Part shown: positions 25,133 to 33,832 of the stretch, piece after piece
Layout: each line of letters starts with the position of its first letter
Numbering within the stretch: the stretch's first letter is position 1
NCBI GenBank assembly: GCA_036796975.1
Contig: DAIRBY010000009.1
Coordinates: 8,939-72,938, forward strand
Direction of reading: 5' to 3'
DNA length: 64,000 bases
Origin: UBA8190 sp003453695
GTDB taxonomy: Bacteria > Actinomycetota > Acidimicrobiia > Acidimicrobiales > UBA8190
Program-made: the position numbers and the translations under genes
Notes under the pieces: model-generated
The model's database searches: none
What the model was told of the DNA's origin: nothing
The model's input: the letters and a program-made list of their open reading frames with translations, nothing else

Positions 25133-26839
25133 ATGCCAACCATGCTCTCTCGGCTCTCTCGCATGCGGTCCCGCCGCGTCGCCCCGCCGGCGGCCATGCT
25201 GGCCTTCGCCGTTGTCGCCTTGACCCTCGCCTCGACGATCGGCACGGGGGGCGGCGCCCCGGGCCCGTCCGGCGTCGTCCTGGCCGGCAAGCGGCATCCG
25301 ACCACGACCTCGACCAGCACCACGACGACGTCTTCGACGACGTCGTCGACCACGACGTCGACGTCGACGAGCACCACCACCGCCACGACCCAGCGACCGG
25401 GCAACAACGGGGCGCTCGCCGTCAAGGTGGTGGGCAACGAGCTCGAGAACGGCTCCGGCCAGCCCATGCGCCTCGTGGGCGTGGACCGCTCCGGCACCGA
25501 GTACGCCTGCGCGCAGGGGTGGGGGATCTTCGACGGTCCCTCCGACGCCTCGTCGGTGTCGGCCATCCGCTCCTGGCACGGCGATGCCGTGCGGGTGCCG
25601 CTCAACGAGGATTGCTGGCTCGGGATCAACGGGGTGAGCCCGTCCTACAGCGGCGCCAACTACCGCAACGCCATCGAGGGATACGTCCAGACCCTCAACG
25701 CCGCGGGCATGGTGGCGGTCTTGGACCTGCACTGGAACGCGCCGGGCTCGACCCTGGCCACCGGACAGCAGGTCATGGCCGACGCCGACCACTCACCGGC
25801 CTTCTGGTCCTCGGTGGCCGCCGCCTTCAAGGGCGACCCCGCCGTGGTGTTCGACCTCTACAACGAGCCCCACGACATCTCGTGGTCCTGTTGGCTGAAC
25901 GGCTGCACCACCTCGGCCGGATGGCAGGCGGCGGGCATGCAGCAGCTGCTCGACGCCGTCCGCAACGCCGGGGCCACCCAGCCCGTCATGGCCGGCGGGC
26001 TCAACTGGTCGGGCGATCTGTCGAGCTGGCTGGCCAACGAGCCCAACGACCCCCTGCACCAGCTCGCCGCCTCGGCCCACATCTACAACTTCTCGGCGTG
26101 CAACACCGAGAGCTGCTGGAACCAGACCATCGCCCCCGTTGCCGCCAAGGTGCCGGTCGTGACGGGGGAGATCGGCGAGAACGACTGCGCCAGCAGCTTC
26201 ATCGACAGCTACATGAGCTGGGCCGACTCGGTGGGCGTGTCCTACATCGGCTGGACGTGGGACACCTGGAACTGCTCGAGCGGCCCGGCCCTCATCACCG
26301 ACTACAGCGGCACCCCGACCAACTTCGGGGCGGGACTCCAGGCGCACCTCGCCACCCTGGCGGCGTCCTCAGCGGTCTTCGCCCCGTCGGCCTCGTCGTC
26401 CTCGCCGCCGCCGCCGTCGTCCCCGCCGCCCTCCAGCTCCGGCGCCCAGCTCGACTTCACCAACGGCAACACCAACGGCTGGAGCGTGGAGTGGGGCTCG
26501 GACTCATCGGTGGCCCCGTCCGGCCAGGGACTCGTCCTCGGGCTCACCGGGACCGGCTATCCGGGCTTCTACGGCACCACAGGGCTGTCGGGACTGGGGC
26601 CCGGGTCAGCCGTGACCTACACGATCGACGACCCGTCGGGCACGCCCCTCCAGATCGAGCCCTTCGCCCAAGACGGCTCGTGGACCGTCCACTTCGCTCC
26701 TGCCACCACGCTGGGCCCGGGGTGGAACACCGTGACATGGACGGTCCCGCCCGAGACCGGCATCACCGCCATCGGCCTACAGGTCAACGACTCCTCGAAT
26801 TTCGTGGGCCAGCTGGTGCTGGCCTCGGCCCGGTGGTGA
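25133..26839 (+). CDS. Secreted glycoside hydrolase family 5 enzyme with C-terminal beta-sandwich module
   Basis: 568 residues. A signal peptide with LAFAVVALTLASTIG is followed by a Thr/Ser linker (about 55-90). The GH5 barrel comes next: LVGVDRSGTEYAC, VAVLDLHWNAPG, VFDLYNEPHD with the acid/base Glu, HIYNFSACN, and VVTGEIGEND with the nucleophile Glu. A Ser/Pro-rich linker (about 420-440) leads to a module of about 125 residues with Trp-rich strands (NGWSVEWGSDSS), perhaps carbohydrate-binding. The enzyme most likely cleaves beta-1,4-glucan or mannan outside the cell. The 138-base leader after thiC contains an A-rich patch at 25051-25070. The start ATG at 25133 has no strong ribosome binding site; an ATG at 25142 is an alternative. 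Confidence 0.88.
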   Translation: MPTMLSRLSRMRSRRVAPPAAMLAFAVVALTLASTIGTGGGAPGPSGVVLAGKRHPTTTSTSTTTTSSTTSSTTTSTSTSTTTATTQRPGNNGALAVKVVGNELENGSGQPMRLVGVDRSGTEYACAQGWGIFDGPSDASSVSAIRSWHGDAVRVPLNEDCWLGINGVSPSYSGANYRNAIEGYVQTLNAAGMVAVLDLHWNAPGSTLATGQQVMADADHSPAFWSSVAAAFKGDPAVVFDLYNEPHDISWSCWLNGCTTSAGWQAAGMQQLLDAVRNAGATQPVMAGGLNWSGDLSSWLANEPNDPLHQLAASAHIYNFSACNTESCWNQTIAPVAAKVPVVTGEIGENDCASSFIDSYMSWADSVGVSYIGWTWDTWNCSSGPALITDYSGTPTNFGAGLQAHLATLAASSAVFAPSASSSSPPPPSSPPPSSSGAQLDFTNGNTNGWSVEWGSDSSVAPSGQGLVLGLTGTGYPGFYGTTGLSGLGPGSAVTYTIDDPSGTPLQIEPFAQDGSWTVHFAPATTLGPGWNTVTWTVPPETGITAIGLQVNDSSNFVGQLVLASARW

Positions 26840-26913
26840 CCAGCCGGCGCTGACCGAACCTCGGCGCTCGAGCGCGGCGGCGCCCGATAGCCCAGTTGGC
26901 AGAGGCTCTCGGC

Positions 26914-27073
26914 TACACTGTTGACGCGTGCCACGACCAAGGGGTCGTGGTGCGGGGTCTTCCTCACGTGCGCTTCGTCTGCCCCAAGGGGCGACCGCGG
27001 AGTCCGAGGCGGACCCGCCCGGCGACCGACAGGCGGTCGTCGCATACCGAAGCGAGCGATTTCTTTGACCCAG
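26914..27073 (+). promoter_or_regulatory. Helicase promoter and structured 5' leader
   Basis: TACACT at 26914-26919 is a plausible -10 box. The following leader of about 150 bases has three hairpins: CCACGACC-AAGG-GGTCGTGG (26931-26950, eight base pairs), GCCCC-AA-GGGGC (26981-26992) and GTCCG-AGG-CGGAC (27002-27014). No upstream gene frame is conserved here. Long leaders are typical of cold-shock-controlled helicase mRNAs in other bacteria; that role is inference. Confidence 0.4.
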
Positions 27074-28300
27074 ATGACGAAGCGTCCCGTCGGGGACGCC
27101 GCCGCCGTTGCCAGCGCGCCTGCTGCCGTGGCGGCCACCACCTTCGCCGAGCTCGGGGTGGACCCGGCCCTCGTGGCCGAGCTCGAGCGCCGCAACATCA
27201 CCGTCCCCTTCCCGGTGCAGGCCCTCACGATCGGAGACGGCATCGCCGGCCGCGACGTGTGCGGCAAGGCCAAGACCGGTTCCGGGAAGACCCTCGCCTT
27301 CGGGCTGCCCCTGCTCATGCGGGTGCCGAAGGCGCACGTCGGCAAGCCCCGGGCACTGGTGCTCGTGCCCACCCGGGAGCTGGCGCTGCAGGTGGGCGAC
27401 GTGCTCGCACCGCTGGCGGACGCCGTCGACCGTCGTGTCGTCACCGTGTACGGAGGGGCCGACATCGAGCGACAGGTGAAGAAGCTCCGCAAGGGCTGCG
27501 ACGTGGTCGTGGCCACTCCGGGCCGGCTCATCGACCTGGGCGAGCGCAAGGTCGTCTCACTCGAAGCGATCGAGGTCGTCGTGCTCGACGAGGCCGACCG
27601 TATGGCCGACATGGGATTCCTGCCTCAGGTCGACTGGCTGCTGCGGCGCATCCACGGTTCGCACCAGACCATGCTGTTCTCGGCCACCTTGGACGGTGAC
27701 GTCGACCGGTTGGTGCGCCGGCACCTGTCGGACCCGGTCCGTCACGAGGTGGCGTCGGCCACCACCACGGTGGACTCGATGGAGCACCGCTTCCTCCAGG
27801 TCCATCAGATGGACAAGGTGAAGGTGGCCGCCGCCATCTGCCAGGGTGCCGCCAAGGTGCTCGTGTTCGTCCGTACCAAACGCGGCGCCGATCGGCTCGT
27901 GGAGCAGCTGGCACGCGAGCACGTGCGCGCCGCCGCCATCCACGGGGACCTGCGCCAGCAGAGCCGCGAGAAGGCGCTCAGCCAGTTCACCTCGGGACGC
28001 CTGCACGTGCTCGTGGCCACCGACGTGGCGGCCCGGGGCTTGGACATCGACGACGTCGAGGTCGTGGTCCACTACGACCCGCCGGAGGACCACAAGGCGT
28101 ACCTGCACCGTTCGGGCCGCACGGCGCGCGCCGGAGGGGACGGTGTGGTGGCCACCTTGGTGCTGTGGGACCAGATCCTCGAGGTCGAGCGCATCCAGAA
28201 GCGCCTCGGCCTGTCCGCCCCCATCGTGGAGGTGTTCTCCAACGACCGGCGGCTGGCCGACCTGAGCGCCTGGTCACCGGCCGACGAGGGTGCCGCCTGA
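27074..28300 (+). CDS. DEAD-box ATP-dependent RNA helicase
   Basis: 408 residues with all helicase motifs. The Q-motif is near FPVQALTIGDGIAG; motif I is AKTGSGKT, Ia PTRELALQV, Ib TPGRLID, II DEAD in VVLDEADRMADMG, and III SAT in LFSATLDG. The second lobe has VFVRTKRGAD, VLVATDVAARGLDIDDV and HRSGRTARAGG. It unwinds short RNA duplexes, as in ribosome assembly or mRNA decay. There is no basic RGG tail after the core, so it is a minimal helicase. ATG at 27074 is chosen because the preceding frame is not conserved; TTG at 27065 is possible. Confidence 0.93.
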   Translation: MTKRPVGDAAAVASAPAAVAATTFAELGVDPALVAELERRNITVPFPVQALTIGDGIAGRDVCGKAKTGSGKTLAFGLPLLMRVPKAHVGKPRALVLVPTRELALQVGDVLAPLADAVDRRVVTVYGGADIERQVKKLRKGCDVVVATPGRLIDLGERKVVSLEAIEVVVLDEADRMADMGFLPQVDWLLRRIHGSHQTMLFSATLDGDVDRLVRRHLSDPVRHEVASATTTVDSMEHRFLQVHQMDKVKVAAAICQGAAKVLVFVRTKRGADRLVEQLAREHVRAAAIHGDLRQQSREKALSQFTSGRLHVLVATDVAARGLDIDDVEVVVHYDPPEDHKAYLHRSGRTARAGGDGVVATLVLWDQILEVERIQKRLGLSAPIVEVFSNDRRLADLSAWSPADEGAA

Positions 28301-28332
28301 TCGACGCCGTCCGGGTCGGCGTCCCGGCCCCG

Positions 28333-28338
28333 TAGCAT
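28333..28338 (+). promoter_or_regulatory. -10 box of a probable leaderless promoter
   Basis: TAGCAT ends eight bases before the ATG of the LmbE-like gene, and no ribosome binding site is present. Transcription would begin about two bases ahead of the start codon. Confidence 0.5.
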
Positions 28339-28346
28339 CCCCTTCG

Positions 28347-29087
28347 ATGGCCGACGCCCCGCCCGTCGTGGATCCCGTGCCTCCTGCGGCCGACCGCATC
28401 CTCGTGGTCGTCGCCCACCCCGACGACGTCGACTTCGGCGTGGCCGGCTCGGTGGCCCAATGGACCAAAGCCGGTGTCGAGGTCTCGTACTGCATCGTCA
28501 CCGACGGCGACGCCGGTGGGTCGGACCGTTCGGTGTCGCGCCCAGACATGGCGCGCATCCGCCGCCAGGAGCAGCGTGCTGCCGCCGCCGAGGTGGGGGT
28601 CAGCGACGTCGTGTTCCTCGGCTATCCCGACGGGCGGCTCACTTCCAGCATCGAGCTGCGCCGCGACGTGAGCCGTGAGATCCGCCGCCTCCGTCCCCAG
28701 CGCGTGGTGTGCCCGTCACCCGACCGCATGTGGGACCGCCTCGGTGCCAGCCACCCCGACCACCTGGCCGCCGGCGAGGCCACGGTGTGTGCCGTGTACC
28801 CCGACGCCCGCAATCCCTTCGCCCATCCCGAGCTGCTCGAAGAGGGGCTCGAGCCCTTCTCGGTGCCCGAGCTGTGGCTGATGGCCAGTCCCGAGACCAC
28901 CCACGTCGTCGACGTCACCGACACCTTCGACAAGAAGATCGCCGCCCTGCGCTGTCACGTGAGCCAGGTGGGCGATGGCGAAGGGCTCGAGGACTGGGTC
29001 AGGGGGTGGTTGTCGGCCGCCGCCGCCCGGGCGGGCCTGCCCGAGGGGCGGCTCGTCGAGTCCTTCCGGGCCGTGCACATCTTCTGA
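28347..29087 (+). CDS. PIG-L/LmbE-family deacetylase
   Basis: 246 residues. The zinc site is given by VVVAHPDDVDFG (about residues 20-31) and ASHPDHLAAGEA (about 137-148). Other family marks are TDGDAGGSD, RRQEQRAAAAEVGV, FLGYPDGRL and the ending FRAVHIF. In actinobacteria relatives include MshB, which deacetylates the GlcNAc-inositol precursor of mycothiol, and Mca, which cleaves mycothiol conjugates. The length and motif spacing fit this group but do not distinguish them, and no other msh gene is present. It follows the helicase by 46 bases with its own -10 box. Confidence 0.87.
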   Translation: MADAPPVVDPVPPAADRILVVVAHPDDVDFGVAGSVAQWTKAGVEVSYCIVTDGDAGGSDRSVSRPDMARIRRQEQRAAAAEVGVSDVVFLGYPDGRLTSSIELRRDVSREIRRLRPQRVVCPSPDRMWDRLGASHPDHLAAGEATVCAVYPDARNPFAHPELLEEGLEPFSVPELWLMASPETTHVVDVTDTFDKKIAALRCHVSQVGDGEGLEDWVRGWLSAAAARAGLPEGRLVESFRAVHIF

Positions 29088-29111
29088 GCACCGGCGGACG
29101 ACCGGCTGCGA

Positions 29112-30596
29112 TCAGTGGTGTCGACCCGTCGTGGTCGGCGTGCCCTGGTCGCCTCCGCCTCCAGGCTTGGGCTTCGGAGGCGTCGTCGTGGTGGTCGTCG
29201 TGGCCGGGTTCTGCAGCCCCATGGCCTGAGCCACGGCCGCCACGTCCGACAGGAGCGTGGCCGTGACGCTCGCCGTCGCCCCGCCGTTGCTGTCGGCGGC
29301 GATGATCGTCTGGTCGATGGCCCCGAGCGTGTCGCCCGCCGCCGTCGGGTCACTCTGGGCCTGGGCGTCGGCTTGTGCCAGCTGGCTCACGATCTGCTGG
29401 CCGACGTCGGGTGACAGCGAGCCGGCCGACTCCGCCTGCTGGACGTCGCGCACGAGGTTGGCCGACGCGATGGGCACCGACGCCGCCGTGGTCGTGGTCG
29501 AGCTGTTCGTCCCGTGGCTGGCACGGGCCGGGGCGGGCCGGGACACGAGCGCCCAGGCGCCGAGCGACATCACCAGGACGAGGAGCGCCACGGCGGAAGC
29601 CAGCATGATCGTGCGCCGCCGGTCGCGGCTCCGACGGCGCAGCGCCTGTGGGGCGTACTGGGGGCTGGCCAGCGTGGGAGGGCCGGCCACGTTGGTGGGC
29701 GCTCCGTCGGCGCTCGGGGCCGGCTCGCCCCCGGCGGCCGCCATGGCCGGGTTGGACAGGGCGAACGCTTCGGTGGCCCGCGGGTCCCACGGCCGGGCGA
29801 AGGCGGGGGCGTGCAGCATGTCGGTCACCTCGGCCGCCTCCGGGCGCCGGGCGGGGTCCGGGTCCATCATCGACGCCAGCAGCATCCGCCACGGCGCCGG
29901 CAGGCCGTCGGGCGAGGGCACGGCGCCCCCCAGGCGCCGGGCGACGACTTCGGCCGGGGTGCCCTCGAAGGCGCGCTCGCCCGTCATGCACTCGAGCAGC
30001 ATGGCCCCGAGCGCCCACAGGTCCGCCTCCGGGCCGACCCGGTGGTGGCCCAGCTGCTCGGGTGCCATGTAGGCGGCGGTGCCGAGCGTCGTCCCGGTCA
30101 CGGTGGCAGCCGAGGCGTCGAGCACCTGGGCGATCCCGAAGTCCGCCAGCCGCACCCGGGATCCGGGGCCCAAGAGGACGTTGGCGGGCTTCACGTCGCG
30201 GTGCACCACACCGCGGCCGTGCACGTAGGCCAGGGCGTCCGCCAGCGAAGCCCCCAAGGTGGCGCACCGGTCGGGGGCGAGCGGCCCCCGGCGCAGGCGC
30301 TCGGCCAGCGTGGGGCCCTCGACCAGCTCCATCACCATGTAGGCGTGCCGGTCGTGGACGCCGGACCCGAGCAGGCGCACCAACCCGGGATGGTCGAAGC
30401 CCTCGACCGCCTTGGCCTCCCGGGTGATGCGCCGAGCGAGCTCCGGGTCGGTCGACCGGACCACCTTGATGGCCACGGGCGGGCCGCCGGACTCGTCGAC
30501 GGCCCGGTAGACGTCGGCCATCCCGCCATGGCCGAGGAGACGCTCCAGTCGGTAACGACCGGCGATGGGTTCGGTGGTAGGGACGGCAGAGGTCAT
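29112..30596 (-). CDS. PknB-type Ser/Thr protein kinase with one membrane segment
   Basis: 494 residues. The kinase domain (about 14-275) is complete: LLGHGGMADVY (Gly-rich loop), VAIKVV (Lys44), HRDVKPANVLL (132-142), LADFGIAQVLD and GTAAYMAPEQ. A Pro/Ala-rich linker leads to a membrane helix TIMLASAVALLVLVMSLGAWAL (about 328-350). The external part of about 140 residues has a Thr run, an alpha-helical section with repeated Ala/Asp/Gln and a second Thr run with PPKPKPGGGG near the end. No PASTA repeats are seen, so the cue differs from that of PknB. Targets are unknown. It is divergent from the EthD gene. Confidence 0.92.
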   Translation of the reverse strand: MTSAVPTTEPIAGRYRLERLLGHGGMADVYRAVDESGGPPVAIKVVRSTDPELARRITREAKAVEGFDHPGLVRLLGSGVHDRHAYMVMELVEGPTLAERLRRGPLAPDRCATLGASLADALAYVHGRGVVHRDVKPANVLLGPGSRVRLADFGIAQVLDASAATVTGTTLGTAAYMAPEQLGHHRVGPEADLWALGAMLLECMTGERAFEGTPAEVVARRLGGAVPSPDGLPAPWRMLLASMMDPDPARRPEAAEVTDMLHAPAFARPWDPRATEAFALSNPAMAAAGGEPAPSADGAPTNVAGPPTLASPQYAPQALRRRSRDRRRTIMLASAVALLVLVMSLGAWALVSRPAPARASHGTNSSTTTTAASVPIASANLVRDVQQAESAGSLSPDVGQQIVSQLAQADAQAQSDPTAAGDTLGAIDQTIIAADSNGGATASVTATLLSDVAAVAQAMGLQNPATTTTTTTPPKPKPGGGGDQGTPTTTGRHH

Positions 30597-30727
30597 GGCA
30601 CGTGTTGGTCAGCCCGCAGGCTCACATACCCTCGCACGCACGGATAGACGCACCGCCGGAGCACCACATATTCCCCTGAGCTGGGAAAACGAAGCGGGGC
30701 CGCCCTCCGGCGTGGCAGGGTGGGCAA

Positions 30728-31078
30728 ATGATGATGCTCACTTGCCTGGTCCGGCGCAAGCCGGGGATGTCGCCCGAGGAGTTCCATCGCTACTGGCGCC
30801 ATCGCCACGGCCCCTTCGTCGCCTCCACCAAGAGCGGGAGCTACGTGGTCCGCTACGAGCAGCACCACCGGGCCCTCGCGGACTACCCGCCCGAGGACGA
30901 CGGGGGGTTCGACGGGGTCACCGTGCAGTGGTTCCGGTCGCGGGCCGACTACGAGGCCCACGTCTCGGCCCCCGACTTCGCAGAGGTGTGGGCGGACATC
31001 GAGCGCTTCCTGGACGTGGACCGGCTGACCTACGTGCTCACCGACGAGACCGCCGTCATCGTGGACGGGGATGCCTGA
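30728..31078 (+). CDS. EthD-domain protein
   Basis: 116 residues beginning MMMLTCLVRRKPGMSPEEFHRYWRH, a dimeric alpha/beta-barrel start typical of EthD. RHGPFVASTKSG, VRYEQHHRAL and APDFAEVWADIERFLDV follow. EthD was found in an ether-degrading P450 cluster, where it is needed though its chemistry is not known; many homologues are uncharacterised. No P450 is nearby. A second protein of possibly similar fold is encoded at 35315. The start is the first of two consecutive ATGs. The gene is convergent with aconitase, 58 bases away. Confidence 0.82.
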   Translation: MMMLTCLVRRKPGMSPEEFHRYWRHRHGPFVASTKSGSYVVRYEQHHRALADYPPEDDGGFDGVTVQWFRSRADYEAHVSAPDFAEVWADIERFLDVDRLTYVLTDETAVIVDGDA

Positions 31079-31136
31079 GCGGGACCGCCGGGACACGCCG
31101 CCGCTCCGCCCGCACCCTCGTGGCCAGTGCGTCCGG

Positions 31137-33815
31137 TCAGCCCGAGAGCTGCCGGAGGACATAGGTGAGGATCCCGCCGTGGCGGTAGTACTCCGCCTCC
31201 ATGGGGGTGTCGATGCGCACCCGGGCCGGGAACTCCACGTCCCCGGCGCGCACCGTGAGCTCCTTCGGGACGTCGCCCCGGGCCAGGGCGTCGAGCCCCG
31301 TGATGTCCACGACCTCTTCACCGGTCAGTCCCAGCGACGCCACTGAGCGGCCCTCGGGGAACTGCAGGGGCAGGATGCCCATGCCGATCAGGTTGGAGCG
31401 GTGGATGCGCTCGAAGCTCTGGGCGATGACGGCGCGCACGCCGAGCAGCGCCGGGCCCTTGGCGGCCCAGTCCCGCGACGACCCCGACCCGTACTCCTTG
31501 CCGGCGAGCACCACCAGCGGGACGCCCTCGGCCATGTAGCGCGTGGCGGCGTCGAAGATGGTCATCTGCTCCCCGTCGGGGAGGTGCCGCGTCACGCCGC
31601 CTTCTGTGCCCGGTGCCAGCAGGTTGCGCAGGCGCACGTTGGCGAAGGTCCCCCGCATCATGACCTCGTGGTTGCCCCGGCGCGCCCCGTAGGAATTGAA
31701 CTCCTCGACGCCCACGCCGTGGTCGGTGAGGTACTGCCCGGCGGGAGAGTTGGTGCGGATCGAGCCCGCCGGCGAGATGTGGTCGGTGGTGACGCTGTCG
31801 CCGAGCAGCGCCAGCACCCGGGCGCCGGTGATGTCGGCGGGCGCCTGCGGCTCGGGGGTGAGGCCGTCGAAGAACGGCGGGTCGAGCACGTAGGTGGAGT
31901 GCTCGTCCCACGGGAAGGTGGCGCCCGTTCCCACGTCGAGGGCCTGCCAACGCTCGTCGCCGTCGAACACCGAGGCGTAGCGGCTGCGGAACATCTCCGA
32001 GCTGAGCGCCTGACGCACGGTGTCGACGACGTCCTGTGCCGACGGCCAGATGTCACGCAGGTAGACGGGCGCACCGGACGTGTCGGTGCCGAGGGGGTCG
32101 GCCGTGAGGTCGACGTCCATCGAGCCGGCCAGGGCGTAGGCGACGACCAGCGGAGGCGACGCCAGGTAGTTGAGGCGGACGTCGGGGTGGATGCGGCCCT
32201 CGAAGTTGCGGTTCCCCGACAGCACCGACGCCACCGACAGCTCGCCGTCGCGCACCGCCTCCGACACCCCGGGGAGAAGGGGCCCGGAGTTGCCGATGCA
32301 GGTGGTGCAGCCGAAGCCGACCAGCTCGAAGCCGAGCGTGCTCAACGGCTCCAGGAGCCCCGCCCGTTCGTAGTAGTCCATGACGACGCGCGACCCGGGA
32401 GCCAGCGAGGTCTTCACCCACGGCCGGCGCTCCAGGCCCCTCTCGACGGCGTTCCTGGCGAGAAGGCCGGCAGCCAGCATCACCTGCGGGTTGGACGTGT
32501 TCGTGCAGCTGGTGATGGCGGCGATCACCACGTGCCCGTCGGTGATCTCGCCGGCGTCGCCGCCCGGCGCGGGCTGGGTGTGCAGGCTGTCGTCGGCGCG
32601 GCCGGGGGTCTCGGTGAGCGCCTGACGGAAGCCGGCCTTGGCATCGGCCAGCCGGACCCGGTCCTGGGGGCGAGCCGGCCCGGCCAGGCTGGGCTCCACC
32701 GTGGACAGGTCGAGCTCCACCTTCTCGGTGAACACCGGCTCGGGGTCGTCGGGGCGGGCGAACATGCCCTGCTCCTTGGTGTACGCCTCGACCACGGCCA
32801 CGTGCTCGTCGTCGCGCCCGGTGAAGCGCAGGTACGCCAGGGTGGCGTCGTCCACGGGGAAGATGACGCAGGTGGCCCCGTACTCCGGCGCCATGTTGCC
32901 GATGGTGGCCCGGTTCTCGAGTGGCAGCTCGGCGAGCCCGGGCCCGTAGGCCTCGACGAACTTCCCCACCACGCCGTGACGGCGCAACAGCTCGGCGATG
33001 GTGAGCACCAGGTCGGTGGCGGTGGCGCCTTCGTTGAGCCGGCCGCTCAGGCGCAGCCCCACGACCGGGGGGATGAGCATGGTGAGGGGTTGGCCGAGCA
33101 TGGCCGCCTCGGCCTCGATGCCACCCACCCCCCAGCCCAGCACGCCGAGCCCGTTCACCATGGTGGTGTGGGAGTCGGTCCCCACCAGCGTGTCGGGGAA
33201 GGCCCAGCCGTCGGCGGCGAACACCACCCGCGACAGGTACTCGAGGTTCACCTGGTGGCAGATGCCGGTGCCGGGGGGCACGACCCTGAACCCGTCGAAC
33301 GCCTGCCGGGCCCAGCGCAGCAGCTGGTAGCGCTCGCCGTTGCGCCGGTACTCGATGTCGACGTTGCGGGCGAAGGCGTCGGGACGCCCTGAGACCTCGG
33401 CGATGACCGAGTGGTCGATCACGAGCTCCACCGGCACGAGCGGGTTGATGCGCGTGGCGTCGCCTCCCATGCCGGCCAGGGCGTCGCGCATGGCGGCCAG
33501 GTCGACCACGGCGGGTACCCCGGTGAAGTCCTGCATGAGCACGCGCTCGGGGGTGAAGGCGATCTCGGTGGCGCCCGCTGCTCCGCTCTTCGTCCGGGTG
33601 GCCCAGGAGGCGACGGCTTCGATGTCCGCGGCGTGCACGTGGCGGCCGTCCTCGTGGCGCAGCAGGTTCTCGAGGAGCACCTTCATCGAGTAGGGGAGTG
33701 CCTCCACCTCGAAGCGGTCGGCCAGGGCCCCGAGGCGGTGGACGTCGAGACGCCGCCCCCCGGTCTCGAGGGTGGATCTCGTCTCGAAGCTGTTCAGTCC
33801 GCCGCCTTGTGCCAT
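31137..33815 (-). CDS. acnA: Aconitate hydratase A
   Basis: 892 residues, the usual length of AcnA/IRP1-type aconitases. It isomerises citrate and isocitrate in the TCA cycle with a 4Fe-4S cluster. The cluster cysteines are in ITSCTNTSNP and GFGCTTCIGNSGPL. Other marks are VLMQDFTGVPAVVDLAAMR, GTDSHTTMVNGLG, LSGNRNFEGRIHP, LLGDSVTTDHISPAG, and the swivel domain's GKEYGSGSSRDWAAKG. The start at 33815 is the ATG preceding AQGGGLNSFETR; the frame runs far upstream without conservation. The PQQ-propeller gene ends 17 bases before this start on the same strand, so a joint transcript is likely. Confidence 0.96.
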   Translation of the reverse strand: MAQGGGLNSFETRSTLETGGRRLDVHRLGALADRFEVEALPYSMKVLLENLLRHEDGRHVHAADIEAVASWATRTKSGAAGATEIAFTPERVLMQDFTGVPAVVDLAAMRDALAGMGGDATRINPLVPVELVIDHSVIAEVSGRPDAFARNVDIEYRRNGERYQLLRWARQAFDGFRVVPPGTGICHQVNLEYLSRVVFAADGWAFPDTLVGTDSHTTMVNGLGVLGWGVGGIEAEAAMLGQPLTMLIPPVVGLRLSGRLNEGATATDLVLTIAELLRRHGVVGKFVEAYGPGLAELPLENRATIGNMAPEYGATCVIFPVDDATLAYLRFTGRDDEHVAVVEAYTKEQGMFARPDDPEPVFTEKVELDLSTVEPSLAGPARPQDRVRLADAKAGFRQALTETPGRADDSLHTQPAPGGDAGEITDGHVVIAAITSCTNTSNPQVMLAAGLLARNAVERGLERRPWVKTSLAPGSRVVMDYYERAGLLEPLSTLGFELVGFGCTTCIGNSGPLLPGVSEAVRDGELSVASVLSGNRNFEGRIHPDVRLNYLASPPLVVAYALAGSMDVDLTADPLGTDTSGAPVYLRDIWPSAQDVVDTVRQALSSEMFRSRYASVFDGDERWQALDVGTGATFPWDEHSTYVLDPPFFDGLTPEPQAPADITGARVLALLGDSVTTDHISPAGSIRTNSPAGQYLTDHGVGVEEFNSYGARRGNHEVMMRGTFANVRLRNLLAPGTEGGVTRHLPDGEQMTIFDAATRYMAEGVPLVVLAGKEYGSGSSRDWAAKGPALLGVRAVIAQSFERIHRSNLIGMGILPLQFPEGRSVASLGLTGEEVVDITGLDALARGDVPKELTVRAGDVEFPARVRIDTPMEAEYYRHGGILTYVLRQLSG

Positions 33816-33832
33816 GTCCCCATTCTGCTCGC

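Noticed and set aside
25308..25390. ACC/ACG/TCG-rich low-complexity stretch as a possible CRISPR or satellite
   Set aside because: It is in frame as a Thr/Ser linker of the GH5 protein, with no regular unit or spacers.
26883..26916. tRNA-like 5' half (CGATAGCCCAGTTGGCAGAG)
   Set aside because: The D-arm-like sequence looks like a tRNA, but no matching anticodon stem, T-arm (GGTTCGAATCC) or acceptor 3' strand follows. It is either chance or a remnant too degraded to call.
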